Shown here: piece after piece, positions 8,020 to 13,465 of the stretch | Layout: each line of letters opens with the position of its first letter | Position numbering within the stretch: the stretch's first letter is position 1 | From: a virus | Virus record (IMG/VR): IMGVR_UViG_3300044700_000788 | Location: 1-20,906 of that record | Direction: 5' to 3' (one strand) | Length of the DNA: 20,906 nucleotides | The notes under the pieces: model-generated | Seen by the model: only the letters and a program-made list of their open reading frames with translations | Told to the model about the DNA's origin: nothing | The model's database searches: none | Program-made: the position numbers and the translations under genes

Positions 8020-8366
8020 TGTAGGTATCCTGTTTTGACGAATTTTTTCTTTTTGCTGTTCCAGCGACCAAAGGCCACCGATCCCATCTCCGGCGTTAAC
8101 CTCACCAACGGTGAGATTTTGGGATAATAGTGATCATCCAGCATTACTGTTAACTGATCAAATTCCTCTACTTTTGAGATAACTTTTATATGCCTCTTAA
8201 TATGCTCTAGCATATTAAGAAATTCATTAAAAGGCACCTCTTGATCTTGAGGTGACGATATAACATCTTCATAATATCCGCTGTCAAATACGTCTTGAAA
8301 CGTCTTGTACTTTTTGCACATCACCATCGCTATTTTTTCTTTGGCTATTTCTTTGACTATTTTCAT
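8016..8366 (-). CDS. Hypothetical protein, stem-loop rich gene
   Basis: This protein has 116 residues, mainly helical and charged (EFLNMLEHIKRHIKVISKVEE), and ends in a lysine-rich stretch (FGRWNSKKKKFVKTGYLQ). I do not recognise the family. It is the first gene of a two-gene minus-strand operon, with a predicted extended -10 promoter and a 16-base palindrome upstream. The coding sequence contains perfect inverted repeats, notably CTTAATATGC/GCATATTAAG with a 4-base loop (8196-8219), CACCTC/GAGGTG (8235-8254) and CTCACC/GGTGAG (8101-8115). Confidence 0.65.
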   Translation of the reverse strand: MKIVKEIAKEKIAMVMCKKYKTFQDVFDSGYYEDVISSPQDQEVPFNEFLNMLEHIKRHIKVISKVEEFDQLTVMLDDHYYPKISPLVRLTPEMGSVAFGRWNSKKKKFVKTGYLQ

Positions 8367-8383
8367 TTTTGTAGTTTAATAAA

Positions 8384-8411
8384 AAGGCTAATTAGCCTTC
8401 ATAATATTATA
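8384..8411 (-). promoter_or_regulatory. Extended -10 promoter with 16-base palindromic operator candidate
   Basis: On the minus strand TGGTATAAT places a TATAAT box at 8411-8406, with the TGn extension typical of extended -10 promoters. A perfect 16-base palindrome, AAGGCTAATTAGCCTT (8384-8399), begins about where transcription should start, a usual position for a repressor site. It could also fold as a leader hairpin. The gene starts at 8366. No convincing -35 box is visible. Confidence 0.55.
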
Positions 8412-8528
8412 CCATAAAACCTCTTGATTATTCTGACTGCAGAAGATCATATATAGGAATGCGTATTGCTACAAAATCAGGAGACAAAGGAACAACTGGC
8501 ACTTATCAAAAACAACCCTAACAAACAT

Positions 8529-8951
8529 ATGAGCAAAACAATTAAAACTACCAAAGCCCCGAAAGAGCAGATCAACGACGACATTGAACTTAAGATTGCA
8601 GGATTCAATATGACTATCGAAGAAATGAAGAAATGGCTGGAAGATATTCAGAAGTTTACATATGAAGATCATAAAGCTGCTGAAGCTAAAAATAAGCCAT
8701 CTTGCGCTGCAGCGTTGTATGAGGATTGGGTAGCCAAGAGTGAAGAAGAAAACGTGGCTGCCTCTCAGAGAAATGTCACATTTGTTCCTGGAAAAAATAC
8801 CGAAGATACCAAAGTATTTGTATCGACAAGTCTTGGTAAAATGGTAGAAATTAAGAATGTCGTGAGAGCCAAGCTTGACTATAACCCAGAGTTGGGCTTT
8901 CCTATTCTACAGCTGGAGATTATGAATCCAGATATCAAAGCAGTTGTTTAG
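8529..8951 (+). CDS. Hypothetical acidic/helical protein
   Basis: This is a 140-residue protein counted from ATG 8529 (MSKTIKTTKAPKEQ...). A longer frame begins at TTG 8466, but the ATG is preferred because it follows the A/C-rich leader typical of this window and the extra residues look like leader sequence. The middle is helical and charged (MTIEEMKKWLEDIQKFTYEDHKAAEAK), and the C-terminal part has beta-type stretches. I do not recognise the family. It diverges from the 8366 gene across a 162-base control region and is followed by its own strong plus-strand terminator, so it is probably a single-gene unit. Confidence 0.72.
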   Translation: MSKTIKTTKAPKEQINDDIELKIAGFNMTIEEMKKWLEDIQKFTYEDHKAAEAKNKPSCAAALYEDWVAKSEEENVAASQRNVTFVPGKNTEDTKVFVSTSLGKMVEIKNVVRAKLDYNPELGFPILQLEIMNPDIKAVV

Positions 8952-8978
8952 TATTAGTTAGTCGTTGCGAACGAGACG

Positions 8979-9014
8979 GCTGGTCTGGAGAAATCCAGGC
9001 CAGCTTTCCTTTTT
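8979..9014 (+). terminator. Intrinsic terminator of the 8529-8951 gene
   Basis: GCTGGTCTGGA (8979-8989) pairs with TCCAGGCCAGC (8994-9004) over 11 bases, with one U-G pair on the plus-strand RNA. The loop is GAAA, and TTTCCTTTTT follows. The wobble and the T-rich tail both assign it to plus-strand transcription. Confidence 0.88.
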
Positions 9015-9016
9015 GT

Positions 9017-9067
9017 CTGATAGCTAAAAAAGAGCGACAGTAATAGGTACTGCCCGATGCGCTCTTT
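9017..9067 (-). terminator. Minus-strand terminator with AGCTATCAG tail
   Basis: AAAGAGCG (9029-9036) pairs with CGCTCTTT (9060-9067), and the space between holds an inner CAGTA/TACTG stem. On minus the stem is followed by TTTTTT and then AGCTATCAG (complement of 9017-9025). It lies just downstream of the 9081-9683 gene and back to back with the plus-strand terminator. Confidence 0.8.
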
Positions 9068-9069
9068 AA

Positions 9070-9095
9070 CAGCAGACAGCTTACGCTGCCTGCTG
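9070..9095 (-). other. RNA hairpin with the stop codon in a GTAA tetraloop
   Basis: On the minus strand CAGCAGGCAGC, loop GTAA and GCTGTCTGCTG form an 11-pair stem with one G-U pair. The TAA in the loop is the stop codon of the 9081-9683 gene. Confidence 0.75.
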
Positions 9096-9683
9096 CCTGA
9101 ATGACAATGGCCACATTTCTGCGGCCATTGTCATCACCACTTCTCTTGGCCACCGATCCAGGGCCTTTCTGACCCTGGTTGCAGGTCTCTCGGGACCTCT
9201 GTTAAGGAAGCCCTTGATTGCATTCATTTGCCTGCATCTCTCGATGCAGGCAAATGTGGCTTTTTTGTTGATTTTAAGGCCGGCTTTCGCCAGCCTTTGT
9301 GCAACAATGTTAACTCTCTCTTCGGGAGAAAAGTGGCCACCGAAGGCCAACTGCGACTCTTCAGTCCCAGTGTCTAGGTTTAAAACTTCCCCCGCAGTGG
9401 AGAATTCTATTGCTACAGCATGACCGCTACAGGACGATATTGTTATTGAGGTCTTCGTCCTTCTGACCTCCGACCCATAACCGCACCTGTATGAGTAGCC
9501 GCCGTCTTTTGTGGGCCTAAGGGTGGAATAATCCCAGTCCCAATATATTGAGCTGGAGTTACTCACCATATCGGCCAACTGGCCGATTCCACCCCATCCA
9601 ACAGCTTGCTTTAGTTGGATTATCAAGGCTTCGTCTTGTGATAGCGCTGCTTCTGCAATACTGTATTCTTCTTTTGTGAACAT
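9081..9683 (-). CDS. Hypothetical protein encoded by a stem-loop-dense gene
   Basis: This protein has 200 residues, starts at ATG 9683 and ends at TAA 9081-9083. The N-terminal third is helical (EEYSIAEAALSQDEALIIQLK), the middle looks beta-rich, and the C-terminal part is arginine-rich and basic (RGPERPATRVRKALDRWPREV). I do not recognise the family. The coding DNA is exceptional: at least ten perfect or near-perfect inverted repeats follow one another at roughly 30-60 base intervals. One has 13-base arms (9226-9255) and one has 11-base arms (9102-9133). The stop codon sits in the loop of another (9070-9095). Wobble positions and GNRA loops appear when the minus-strand RNA is folded, so the structure probably belongs to this gene's messenger RNA. 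No Shine-Dalgarno sequence is visible. Confidence 0.65.
   Translation of the reverse strand: MFTKEEYSIAEAALSQDEALIIQLKQAVGWGGIGQLADMVSNSSSIYWDWDYSTLRPTKDGGYSYRCGYGSEVRRTKTSITISSCSGHAVAIEFSTAGEVLNLDTGTEESQLAFGGHFSPEERVNIVAQRLAKAGLKINKKATFACIERCRQMNAIKGFLNRGPERPATRVRKALDRWPREVVMTMAAEMWPLSFRQQAA
9226..9255 (-). repeat. Perfect 13-base inverted repeat with GAGA loop
   Basis: ATTTGCCTGCATC (9226-9238) and GATGCAGGCAAAT (9243-9255) are exact complements around a 4-base centre. On minus-strand RNA the loop is GAGA, a GNRA tetraloop. It lies inside the 9081-9683 coding sequence. Confidence 0.85.
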
Positions 9684-9776
9684 AACTTTAAAATACTCTA
9701 TGCCTCCAGGTTAGGTTTACCATCGCATGGAGGCTGCGAAGGTAATTAGGATAAATGCCTTTCGGCAGATTACAGG
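9684..9776 (-). other. Intergenic leader with 7-base inverted repeat
   Basis: GCCTCCA (9702-9708) pairs with TGGAGGC (9728-9734) around 19 bases. A smaller TGCC-GAAA-GGCA hairpin on the minus strand (around 9757-9768) follows the stop of the 9777-9980 gene and lacks a T-tract. The larger repeat lies 20-50 bases upstream of the 9683 start and could be a leader structure or a weak terminator. Confidence 0.4.
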
Positions 9777-9980
9777 TTAGATGTAGTAGGCGTATCGCCA
9801 TACTACGAAATTTTCTTCAAAGTCTAACTTCAAAGTTTCCGGGTCTATGAAATGTGTGCAGGTATCTCTGATACCCTGCTCAAGCGATTCGGCTATTATC
9901 CGATGCGCTCTGTTTTCTTCCAAGAACAAGCTCCGGTCTTCATCTATGTATCTCCAACCGACGTCGTTTATATTCGCCAT
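9777..9980 (-). CDS. Small hypothetical protein
   Basis: This protein has 67 residues and is acidic and aromatic (MANINDVGWRYIDEDRSLFLEENR...). It starts at ATG 9980 after an A-run (AACAAAAAAAAC), with no Shine-Dalgarno sequence. I do not recognise the family. It is upstream of the 9081-9683 gene on the same strand. Two strong hairpins lie inside it: GTAGTAGGCG/CGCCATACTAC (9783-9806) and GCAGGTATC/GATACCCTGC (9858-9879), each with a single bulged base. Overlapping plus-strand frames are shorter and have no promoter context. Confidence 0.55.
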   Translation of the reverse strand: MANINDVGWRYIDEDRSLFLEENRAHRIIAESLEQGIRDTCTHFIDPETLKLDFEENFVVWRYAYYI

Positions 9981-10010
9981 GTTTTTTTTGTTAAATGTTT
10001 TCCAGCAAAC

Positions 10011-10051
10011 TTTGAATCAAAAGCTATAGAGCTCTGATTCAAATTACTATA
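10011..10051 (-). promoter_or_regulatory. Minus-strand promoter with inverted repeat at the start region
   Basis: TGGTATAGT on the minus strand places a -10 box at 10051-10046. Just downstream TTTGAATCA (10011-10019) and TGATTCAAA (10035-10043) form a perfect 9-base inverted repeat around 15 bases, which include AGCTATAGAGCT. It could be a repressor site or a leader hairpin for the 9980 gene. Confidence 0.5.
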
Positions 10052-10081
10052 CCACAAGACTAGCCGGTTACACAGGGGGGG

Positions 10082-10102
10082 TATAATTAGTGTATACACT
10101 AA
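10082..10102 (+). promoter_or_regulatory. Plus-strand -10 box followed by a 16-base palindrome
   Basis: TATAAT (10082-10087) lies 40 bases upstream of the 10128 start. The perfect palindrome TTAGTGTATACACTAA (10087-10102) covers the expected start of transcription, as expected for an operator. No -35 box is evident at the usual distance. Confidence 0.5.
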
Positions 10103-10127
10103 AAAATAATAGTATTATAATAGTAAT

Positions 10128-10979
10128 ATGCTATTCATTATACTTGTCGCTTTTAGTGCTTTGTTTGTGGCCGGGTGCGCGGCCTTCTTCAGCATCAAGG
10201 GGCTTATTGTTCTGTTCTCTGGAAGCAGCCTGGCAATCGGGATTATGGCCAGCAGCCTTGAGATAGGTAAGCTGGTCGCAGCCAGTTTCCTGCATACCTA
10301 TTGGAGGCATATCAGCTTCCTGCTGAAGACATATCTTTGTGTTGCTGTACTCACTCTTATGGGAGTCACTAGCCTGGGTATCTTCGGCTTCCTCACAGGA
10401 GCCTATCAGGTGCATTCTGCTACTGTAGGTACTTTTGAAAATAAAATTGAAGCGTTAACCACAGAAAAGACAGCTATCGAAACAGGTGTAGCTGAACATA
10501 GCGAGCGAATCAAAAGTCTCACCACGCTGAGACAAGATCAGGAGCAGCGAGTCAAAGATGCTGGCAACTATAAAGCTCCTAGAGAGCAGGCATACAAGGC
10601 TATCGAAGAAGCCAATCTTGAGATCAAACAGAAAGAAGAATCTTTGACTAAAGACAGAGAAAGAATCATTGAAATTGAGAAGGATATATCTGAATTGAAG
10701 ATAGGCATGAACACCACAACGGATGTAGGCTCGTTTAAGTTTATCGCAGCTGCCACAGGATCTACTGTAGATGAAGCAGTGAGATATTTCATATTTGCTC
10801 TAATCTTTGTGTTTGATCCTCTCGCAGTAACTCTTGTATTAGCTTGGAATAAGCTATTGGAAGCTAGAAGAGAGAAGAAAGAACAGGAAGAAGCTGCATA
10901 CATTGCCAGCCTTAAACCCGTCGAATTCGAAGGGATTAACGCGCAGGACGAAAATGCCTCCAGCTTAAAAAAAAAGTAA
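10128..10979 (+). CDS. Membrane protein with cytosolic or periplasmic coiled coil (zero-frame product)
   Basis: This protein has 283 residues. Hydrophobic segments lie at about 2-22, 25-47, 66-92 and 220-240. Between the third and fourth, residues 100-195 are a highly charged heptad-like stretch that should form a long coiled coil. A conserved-looking patch, SLEIGKLVAASFLHTYW (43-59), recalls a membrane protein of unknown function that I remember from marine T4-like phages. The tail after the last segment is charged (EARREKKEQEEAAYIAS). The zero frame ends with AAA AAG TAA, that is, the stop follows directly on an A AAA AAG slippery heptamer, so this may be the short form of a frameshifted pair. 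It has no Shine-Dalgarno sequence and is preceded by a promoter with a palindrome. A role in the host envelope is likely but unproven. Confidence 0.8.
   Translation: MLFIILVAFSALFVAGCAAFFSIKGLIVLFSGSSLAIGIMASSLEIGKLVAASFLHTYWRHISFLLKTYLCVAVLTLMGVTSLGIFGFLTGAYQVHSATVGTFENKIEALTTEKTAIETGVAEHSERIKSLTTLRQDQEQRVKDAGNYKAPREQAYKAIEEANLEIKQKEESLTKDRERIIEIEKDISELKIGMNTTTDVGSFKFIAAATGSTVDEAVRYFIFALIFVFDPLAVTLVLAWNKLLEARREKKEQEEAAYIASLKPVEFEGINAQDENASSLKKK
10970..10976 (+). other. Candidate -1 ribosomal frameshift site (A AAA AAG)
   Basis: The heptamer A AAA AAG is in the correct register relative to the membrane-protein frame (codons AAA 10971-10973 and AAG 10974-10976). The zero-frame stop TAA follows at 10977-10979. 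It is the same heptamer as in E. coli dnaX. It lies in a run of nine A residues, so a sequencing error or polymerase slippage is also possible. Confidence 0.65.
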
Positions 10980-11266
10980 CTGACGATTCTGACATAGCTA
11001 TTTCCGTAGAACTAGATCCTGCGGAAATAATAGAGCAGCGTATTATTCCTGACGCTGAACCAGAGCGCGTCCAATTGTATCAGGCAGATCCTGTGAGTGG
11101 TTCTCCTGTAAGCGATGTAAAAGAAGTTTCCGTGGATCTGGATAAGCCTATAGATGACGCTTCTCTAGAACATATCTTAACTCCAAAAGAGTTGAATAAG
11201 GTAAAAACAGAACGGAAAAAAAGAAGCAAGCTGAGCGGACCCAATAACTCTATAATGAACAGCTAG
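10976..11266 (+). CDS. -1 frame C-terminal extension of the membrane/coiled-coil protein
   Basis: The -1 frame is open from the slippery site to TAG at 11264-11266 and adds 96 residues (VTDDSDIAISVELDPAEIIE... ending KLSGPNNSIMNS). The full frameshift product would have about 379 residues. The extension is acidic at first (many Asp/Glu) and has a basic patch near its end (KVKTERKKRSKLSG). It contains no ATG early enough to serve as an independent start; the first alternative start is a TTG at 11075 without a ribosome binding site. This supports expression by frameshift rather than as a separate gene. The alternative explanation is a single-base error in the A9 run, in which case it is simply the C-terminus of one longer protein. 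Confidence 0.65.
   Translation, partial: VTDDSDIAISVELDPAEIIEQRIIPDAEPERVQLYQADPVSGSPVSDVKEVSVDLDKPIDDASLEHILTPKELNKVKTERKKRSKLSGPNNSIMNS
10999..11029 (+). other. Stem-loop downstream of the slippery site
   Basis: TATTTCCGTAG (10999-11009) pairs with CTGCGGAAATA (11019-11029) over 11 positions with one U-G pair and a 9-base loop. It begins 22 bases after the heptamer, farther than the usual 5-9 bases, so a stimulating role is only possible. Confidence 0.5.
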
Positions 11267-11276
11267 CTATCTGTTC
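11257..11276. other. Hairpin spanning the stop codons of two convergent genes
   Basis: GAACAG (11257-11262) pairs with CTGTTC (11271-11276). The 8-base loop CTAGCTAT contains most of the plus-strand TAG (11264-11266) and the minus-strand stop (complement of 11267-11269). It has no T-tract, so it is a weak terminator at best. Confidence 0.5.
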
Positions 11277-11878
11277 CTCACATCTTCCAGCCCCAGCAGC
11301 TCATCTAGAACAGACTCCCATGCTAGCTGCTCTGTTTTAGCGCTAAGCTTATATTCTTTTAGCTTACCTTTAAGATAGTTGGCTTCACTCACGGTAGTAA
11401 CCCTACTCATCAGCTGGTAGGCAAGATGGTCAATAGCATCAACATCACTGTCTGTTGCTTCCAGAGCATATTTGATTAGTTTGCCTCTAGCTTGTATAAC
11501 CGTAGAATAATCTCCTGTGTATTCTTCTCCGGCTATATAACACAACTGCCTGTTGAGTTGCTCTCTACTCAGTGGCATCTTTTTAAAGTGCTTATAATTA
11601 TGAGACATCAGAGTTTTTCTAATGTCTTCTATGCTCATATGATCCCAACCTGGAGTCCACTTATCTCTAGGTCTAGCAAGCACCCACTCTACAGCCATGT
11701 TATAGCCGTTATCGTTATATACGCAATACCAGTCTACCTCATGAGGTAAAGGTACAACACCCAATACATCCAAATATATTCTGCGTATAATATACGACTC
11801 ATCTTCATGTTGTCCTGGGAATATATCACTCAGACAAATAAAAGCAAATATCGCAAGTATGCACAGATCTCTTCTCAT
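11267..11878 (-). CDS. Secreted-looking protein with a DUF1549-like motif
   Basis: This protein has 203 residues. The N-terminus (RRDLCILAIFAFICLSDIF) looks like a signal peptide or membrane anchor. Residues 27-70 read IIRRIYLDVLGVVPLPHEVD... AVEWVLARP. This pattern, IRRxYLDxxGxxPxPxEVD, resembles the start of DUF1549 (PSCyt2), known mainly from large planctomycete proteins. The rest is helical and charged, without cytochrome-type CxxCH motifs. It starts in a 1-base overlap with the stop of the 33-residue peptide upstream (TGATG) and so is probably translated with PhoH and that peptide. It converges on the frameshift gene with no spacer. Its function is unknown, and the family match is by eye only. 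Confidence 0.7.
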   Translation of the reverse strand: MRRDLCILAIFAFICLSDIFPGQHEDESYIIRRIYLDVLGVVPLPHEVDWYCVYNDNGYNMAVEWVLARPRDKWTPGWDHMSIEDIRKTLMSHNYKHFKKMPLSREQLNRQLCYIAGEEYTGDYSTVIQARGKLIKYALEATDSDVDAIDHLAYQLMSRVTTVSEANYLKGKLKEYKLSAKTEQLAWESVLDELLGLEDVRNR

Positions 11879-11979
11879 CAGAAAAATACTCTAGCTAATA
11901 TGATTAACCCTACAAGTGCACCTATAGCACTGGAGGCTATAATACCTAGACCCATTAAAATATATCCAAGTGTTTTCAT
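11878..11979 (-). CDS. 33-residue single-span membrane peptide
   Basis: The sequence MKTLGYILMGLGIIASSAIG continues into ALVGLIILARVFF, giving one hydrophobic span with small residues (Gly, Ala, Ser) spaced as in glycine-zipper helices. A longer frame starts at 12066 but overlaps the 3' end of phoH. The start at 11979, one base after the phoH stop, fits the tight packing. The stop TGA shares one base with the next ATG. Small phage membrane peptides can be holin-like or lysis-control proteins, but nothing here proves that. Confidence 0.6.
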   Translation of the reverse strand: MKTLGYILMGLGIIASSAIGALVGLIILARVFF

Positions 11980-11980
11980 A

Positions 11981-12757
11981 CTAGTGCTGTGGATGTAATA
12001 CGTTATGATTATCCTCGAAGGTTTGCACAATAAATTTACACAGCTCACTGCGCATGATGTCTTCATTAGTGAAAGCTAGACTATAAATACCCATCTTCTC
12101 TGCATGCTCTGTATTAAACATATGTAGACATTTATCAAAGCCTCCCTGCTTAGCTTTAGGCAGATCACTTTGAGCGCTATCAGCACAAAGAATCATTCTG
12201 GTAAACTTACCAATACGTGTAAGCAGAGTTTGAATCTCGTTGATAGTCATGTTCTGACACTCATCTATAATTACACACCTTGCTGTCCAGCTAGCTCCAC
12301 GCACAAAGTTAATAGGCTGATAGATAAACCTTCCCTCACCCTTGAGACGCTTAACTTCACCAGCAGGCAGAAGCTCCTCAATCTTGTCTTCAAAAGGCCC
12401 CATATAGGGCTCATATTTTCCTGCAATATCTCCAGGAAGAAAACCTAGTTTAGAGTCTGCACTTTCCACAGCTGCCCTAACAAATACAAGATCGCTAACT
12501 TTCTTTTGATTAAGAAGTTCTAACCCTATACGTACAGCGCTAAGTGTTTTACTGCTACCCGCAGGGCCTGCTAGGAATATGATCCTGCAGTCTTTACTTC
12601 CTCCCAGTTCTATAAGCGCTTTCTGTTTCTCAGTCCAAGGCAGCTCCCTGACATGCAGATCAAAATCTATCTTTTCTCTCTGATATACTTTTGGGCTAGT
12701 ATCTTTTCTTGGTTGATCCTTGGGTTTTTTTTTCGAGGCAACTTTAGATTTTTCCAT
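11981..12757 (-). CDS. phoH: PhoH-like ATPase
   Basis: This protein has 258 residues. Walker A is GPAGSSKT (64-71) and Walker B is VIIDECQN (162-169), both as in PhoH-family ATPases. The segment SKLGFLPGDIAGKYEPYMGP (102-121) is also characteristic of the family. The first 25 residues are a lysine-rich extension. PhoH is common in marine phages, and its role there is unsettled; RNA binding/ATPase activity and phosphate-stress links have been proposed. It is followed on the same strand by the 33-residue membrane peptide and the secreted-looking protein, forming one tight unit. The start is preceded by TTAGGAT, one of the few Shine-Dalgarno-like sequences in the window. Confidence 0.92.
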   Translation of the reverse strand: MEKSKVASKKKPKDQPRKDTSPKVYQREKIDFDLHVRELPWTEKQKALIELGGSKDCRIIFLAGPAGSSKTLSAVRIGLELLNQKKVSDLVFVRAAVESADSKLGFLPGDIAGKYEPYMGPFEDKIEELLPAGEVKRLKGEGRFIYQPINFVRGASWTARCVIIDECQNMTINEIQTLLTRIGKFTRMILCADSAQSDLPKAKQGGFDKCLHMFNTEHAEKMGIYSLAFTNEDIMRSELCKFIVQTFEDNHNVLHPQH

Positions 12758-12786
12758 ATCCTAATTGTACTACAAACCCGCAAAGC

Positions 12787-12826
12787 CTGATAGCTAAAAA
12801 AAGGCTACCGGTTAGGGTAGCCTTTT
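12787..12826 (-). terminator. Minus-strand terminator with AGCTATCAG tail
   Basis: AAAAGGCTACC (12799-12809) pairs perfectly with GGTAGCCTTTT (12816-12826). On minus it is followed by a T-run and AGCTATCAG (complement of 12787-12795). It ends the 12857-14023 group. A second hairpin, TCGGTG/CACCGA (12835-12850), lies between it and the stop codon. Confidence 0.88.
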
Positions 12827-12856
12827 ATACCATTTCGGTGAAGTCACCGACATGGC

Positions 12857-13465
12857 CTACTCTGGAGGAGGCTGTACTTCTCCGTTGATTATATAGATGT
12901 CCATATAATCATTGTCGCCTCTCCATTTAATAGCCGGACCGCCTTCGTTGTGAAGTTCTCCGGCCTCGTTAAAATGCACTTCTAATGGGCGCTCCTGAAT
13001 AAATACTACCTTATCGTAAGGTGCCCACCAGCCTACATTTTTTGCAGTCTCAAATAGCCCCTCAAACACCTCAAGCTCACCTACGCCAAAAACCTCTTTG
13101 ACATAGTCGTATGTGCAAAGCCATGAGCTATCACTAAACCCATGCATCTGCTCATCTAGCGCCTTCTCAATGTCCTTTAACTTGAACACTGTATCTGGAG
13201 GAATATCTAATTCTTTAACATTCTCTATATCCACATCTTCGCCAAGGTTCTTAATGAACACTTGAGCTTTTGCACAGTCTAGAGGGTTATTGAACGGCCC
13301 CAGAAAAACCTTAGGCATATTCAAGCCTGCAAAAGTGTACGCTTTTGCAATAGCAAGTATAGCCTTGTCCATGTCGACAGGCTCAGTACTCAATCCTGTC
13401 TGGGTCCATTTTTTACCATAGTCAATTAGTAGGTTGATCTCATCTTGGTTCAGTTCAGTAATCAT
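12857..13465 (-). CDS. DUF6745-like protein
   Basis: This protein has 202 residues. The C-terminal part reads FEGLFETAKNVGWWAPYDKV, VVFIQERPLEVHFNEAGELH, then NEGGPAIKWRGD. The order GWW-P, ERP...H-NE-G-LHNE-GPAI-R matches the C-terminal half of DUF6745 proteins, which are otherwise known mainly from bacteria and have no assigned function. Here the N-terminal part is shorter than in the family. It is the last gene of a minus-strand set, overlaps the preceding gene by 11 bases, and ends just before a strong terminator. A perfect 8-base inverted repeat (TGCAAAAG/CTTTTGCA, 13327-13348) lies inside the coding sequence. Confidence 0.72.
   Translation of the reverse strand: MITELNQDEINLLIDYGKKWTQTGLSTEPVDMDKAILAIAKAYTFAGLNMPKVFLGPFNNPLDCAKAQVFIKNLGEDVDIENVKELDIPPDTVFKLKDIEKALDEQMHGFSDSSWLCTYDYVKEVFGVGELEVFEGLFETAKNVGWWAPYDKVVFIQERPLEVHFNEAGELHNEGGPAIKWRGDNDYMDIYIINGEVQPPPE

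Noticed and set aside
8275-8306. Direct repeat ACGTCTTG spaced by 2 bases as a possible regulatory repeat
   Set aside because: It lies inside a coding sequence, only two copies exist, and there is no promoter nearby.
8466-8528. TTG-initiated extension of the 8529 gene
   Set aside because: ATG 8529 follows the leader type common in this window, and the extra 21 residues look like translated leader.
9712-9721. 10-mer GGTAAACCTA shared by the leaders of the reductase and the 9683 gene
   Set aside because: Many shared 10-mers are expected by chance between two strands of 21 kb. The positions are similar but this is not enough alone.
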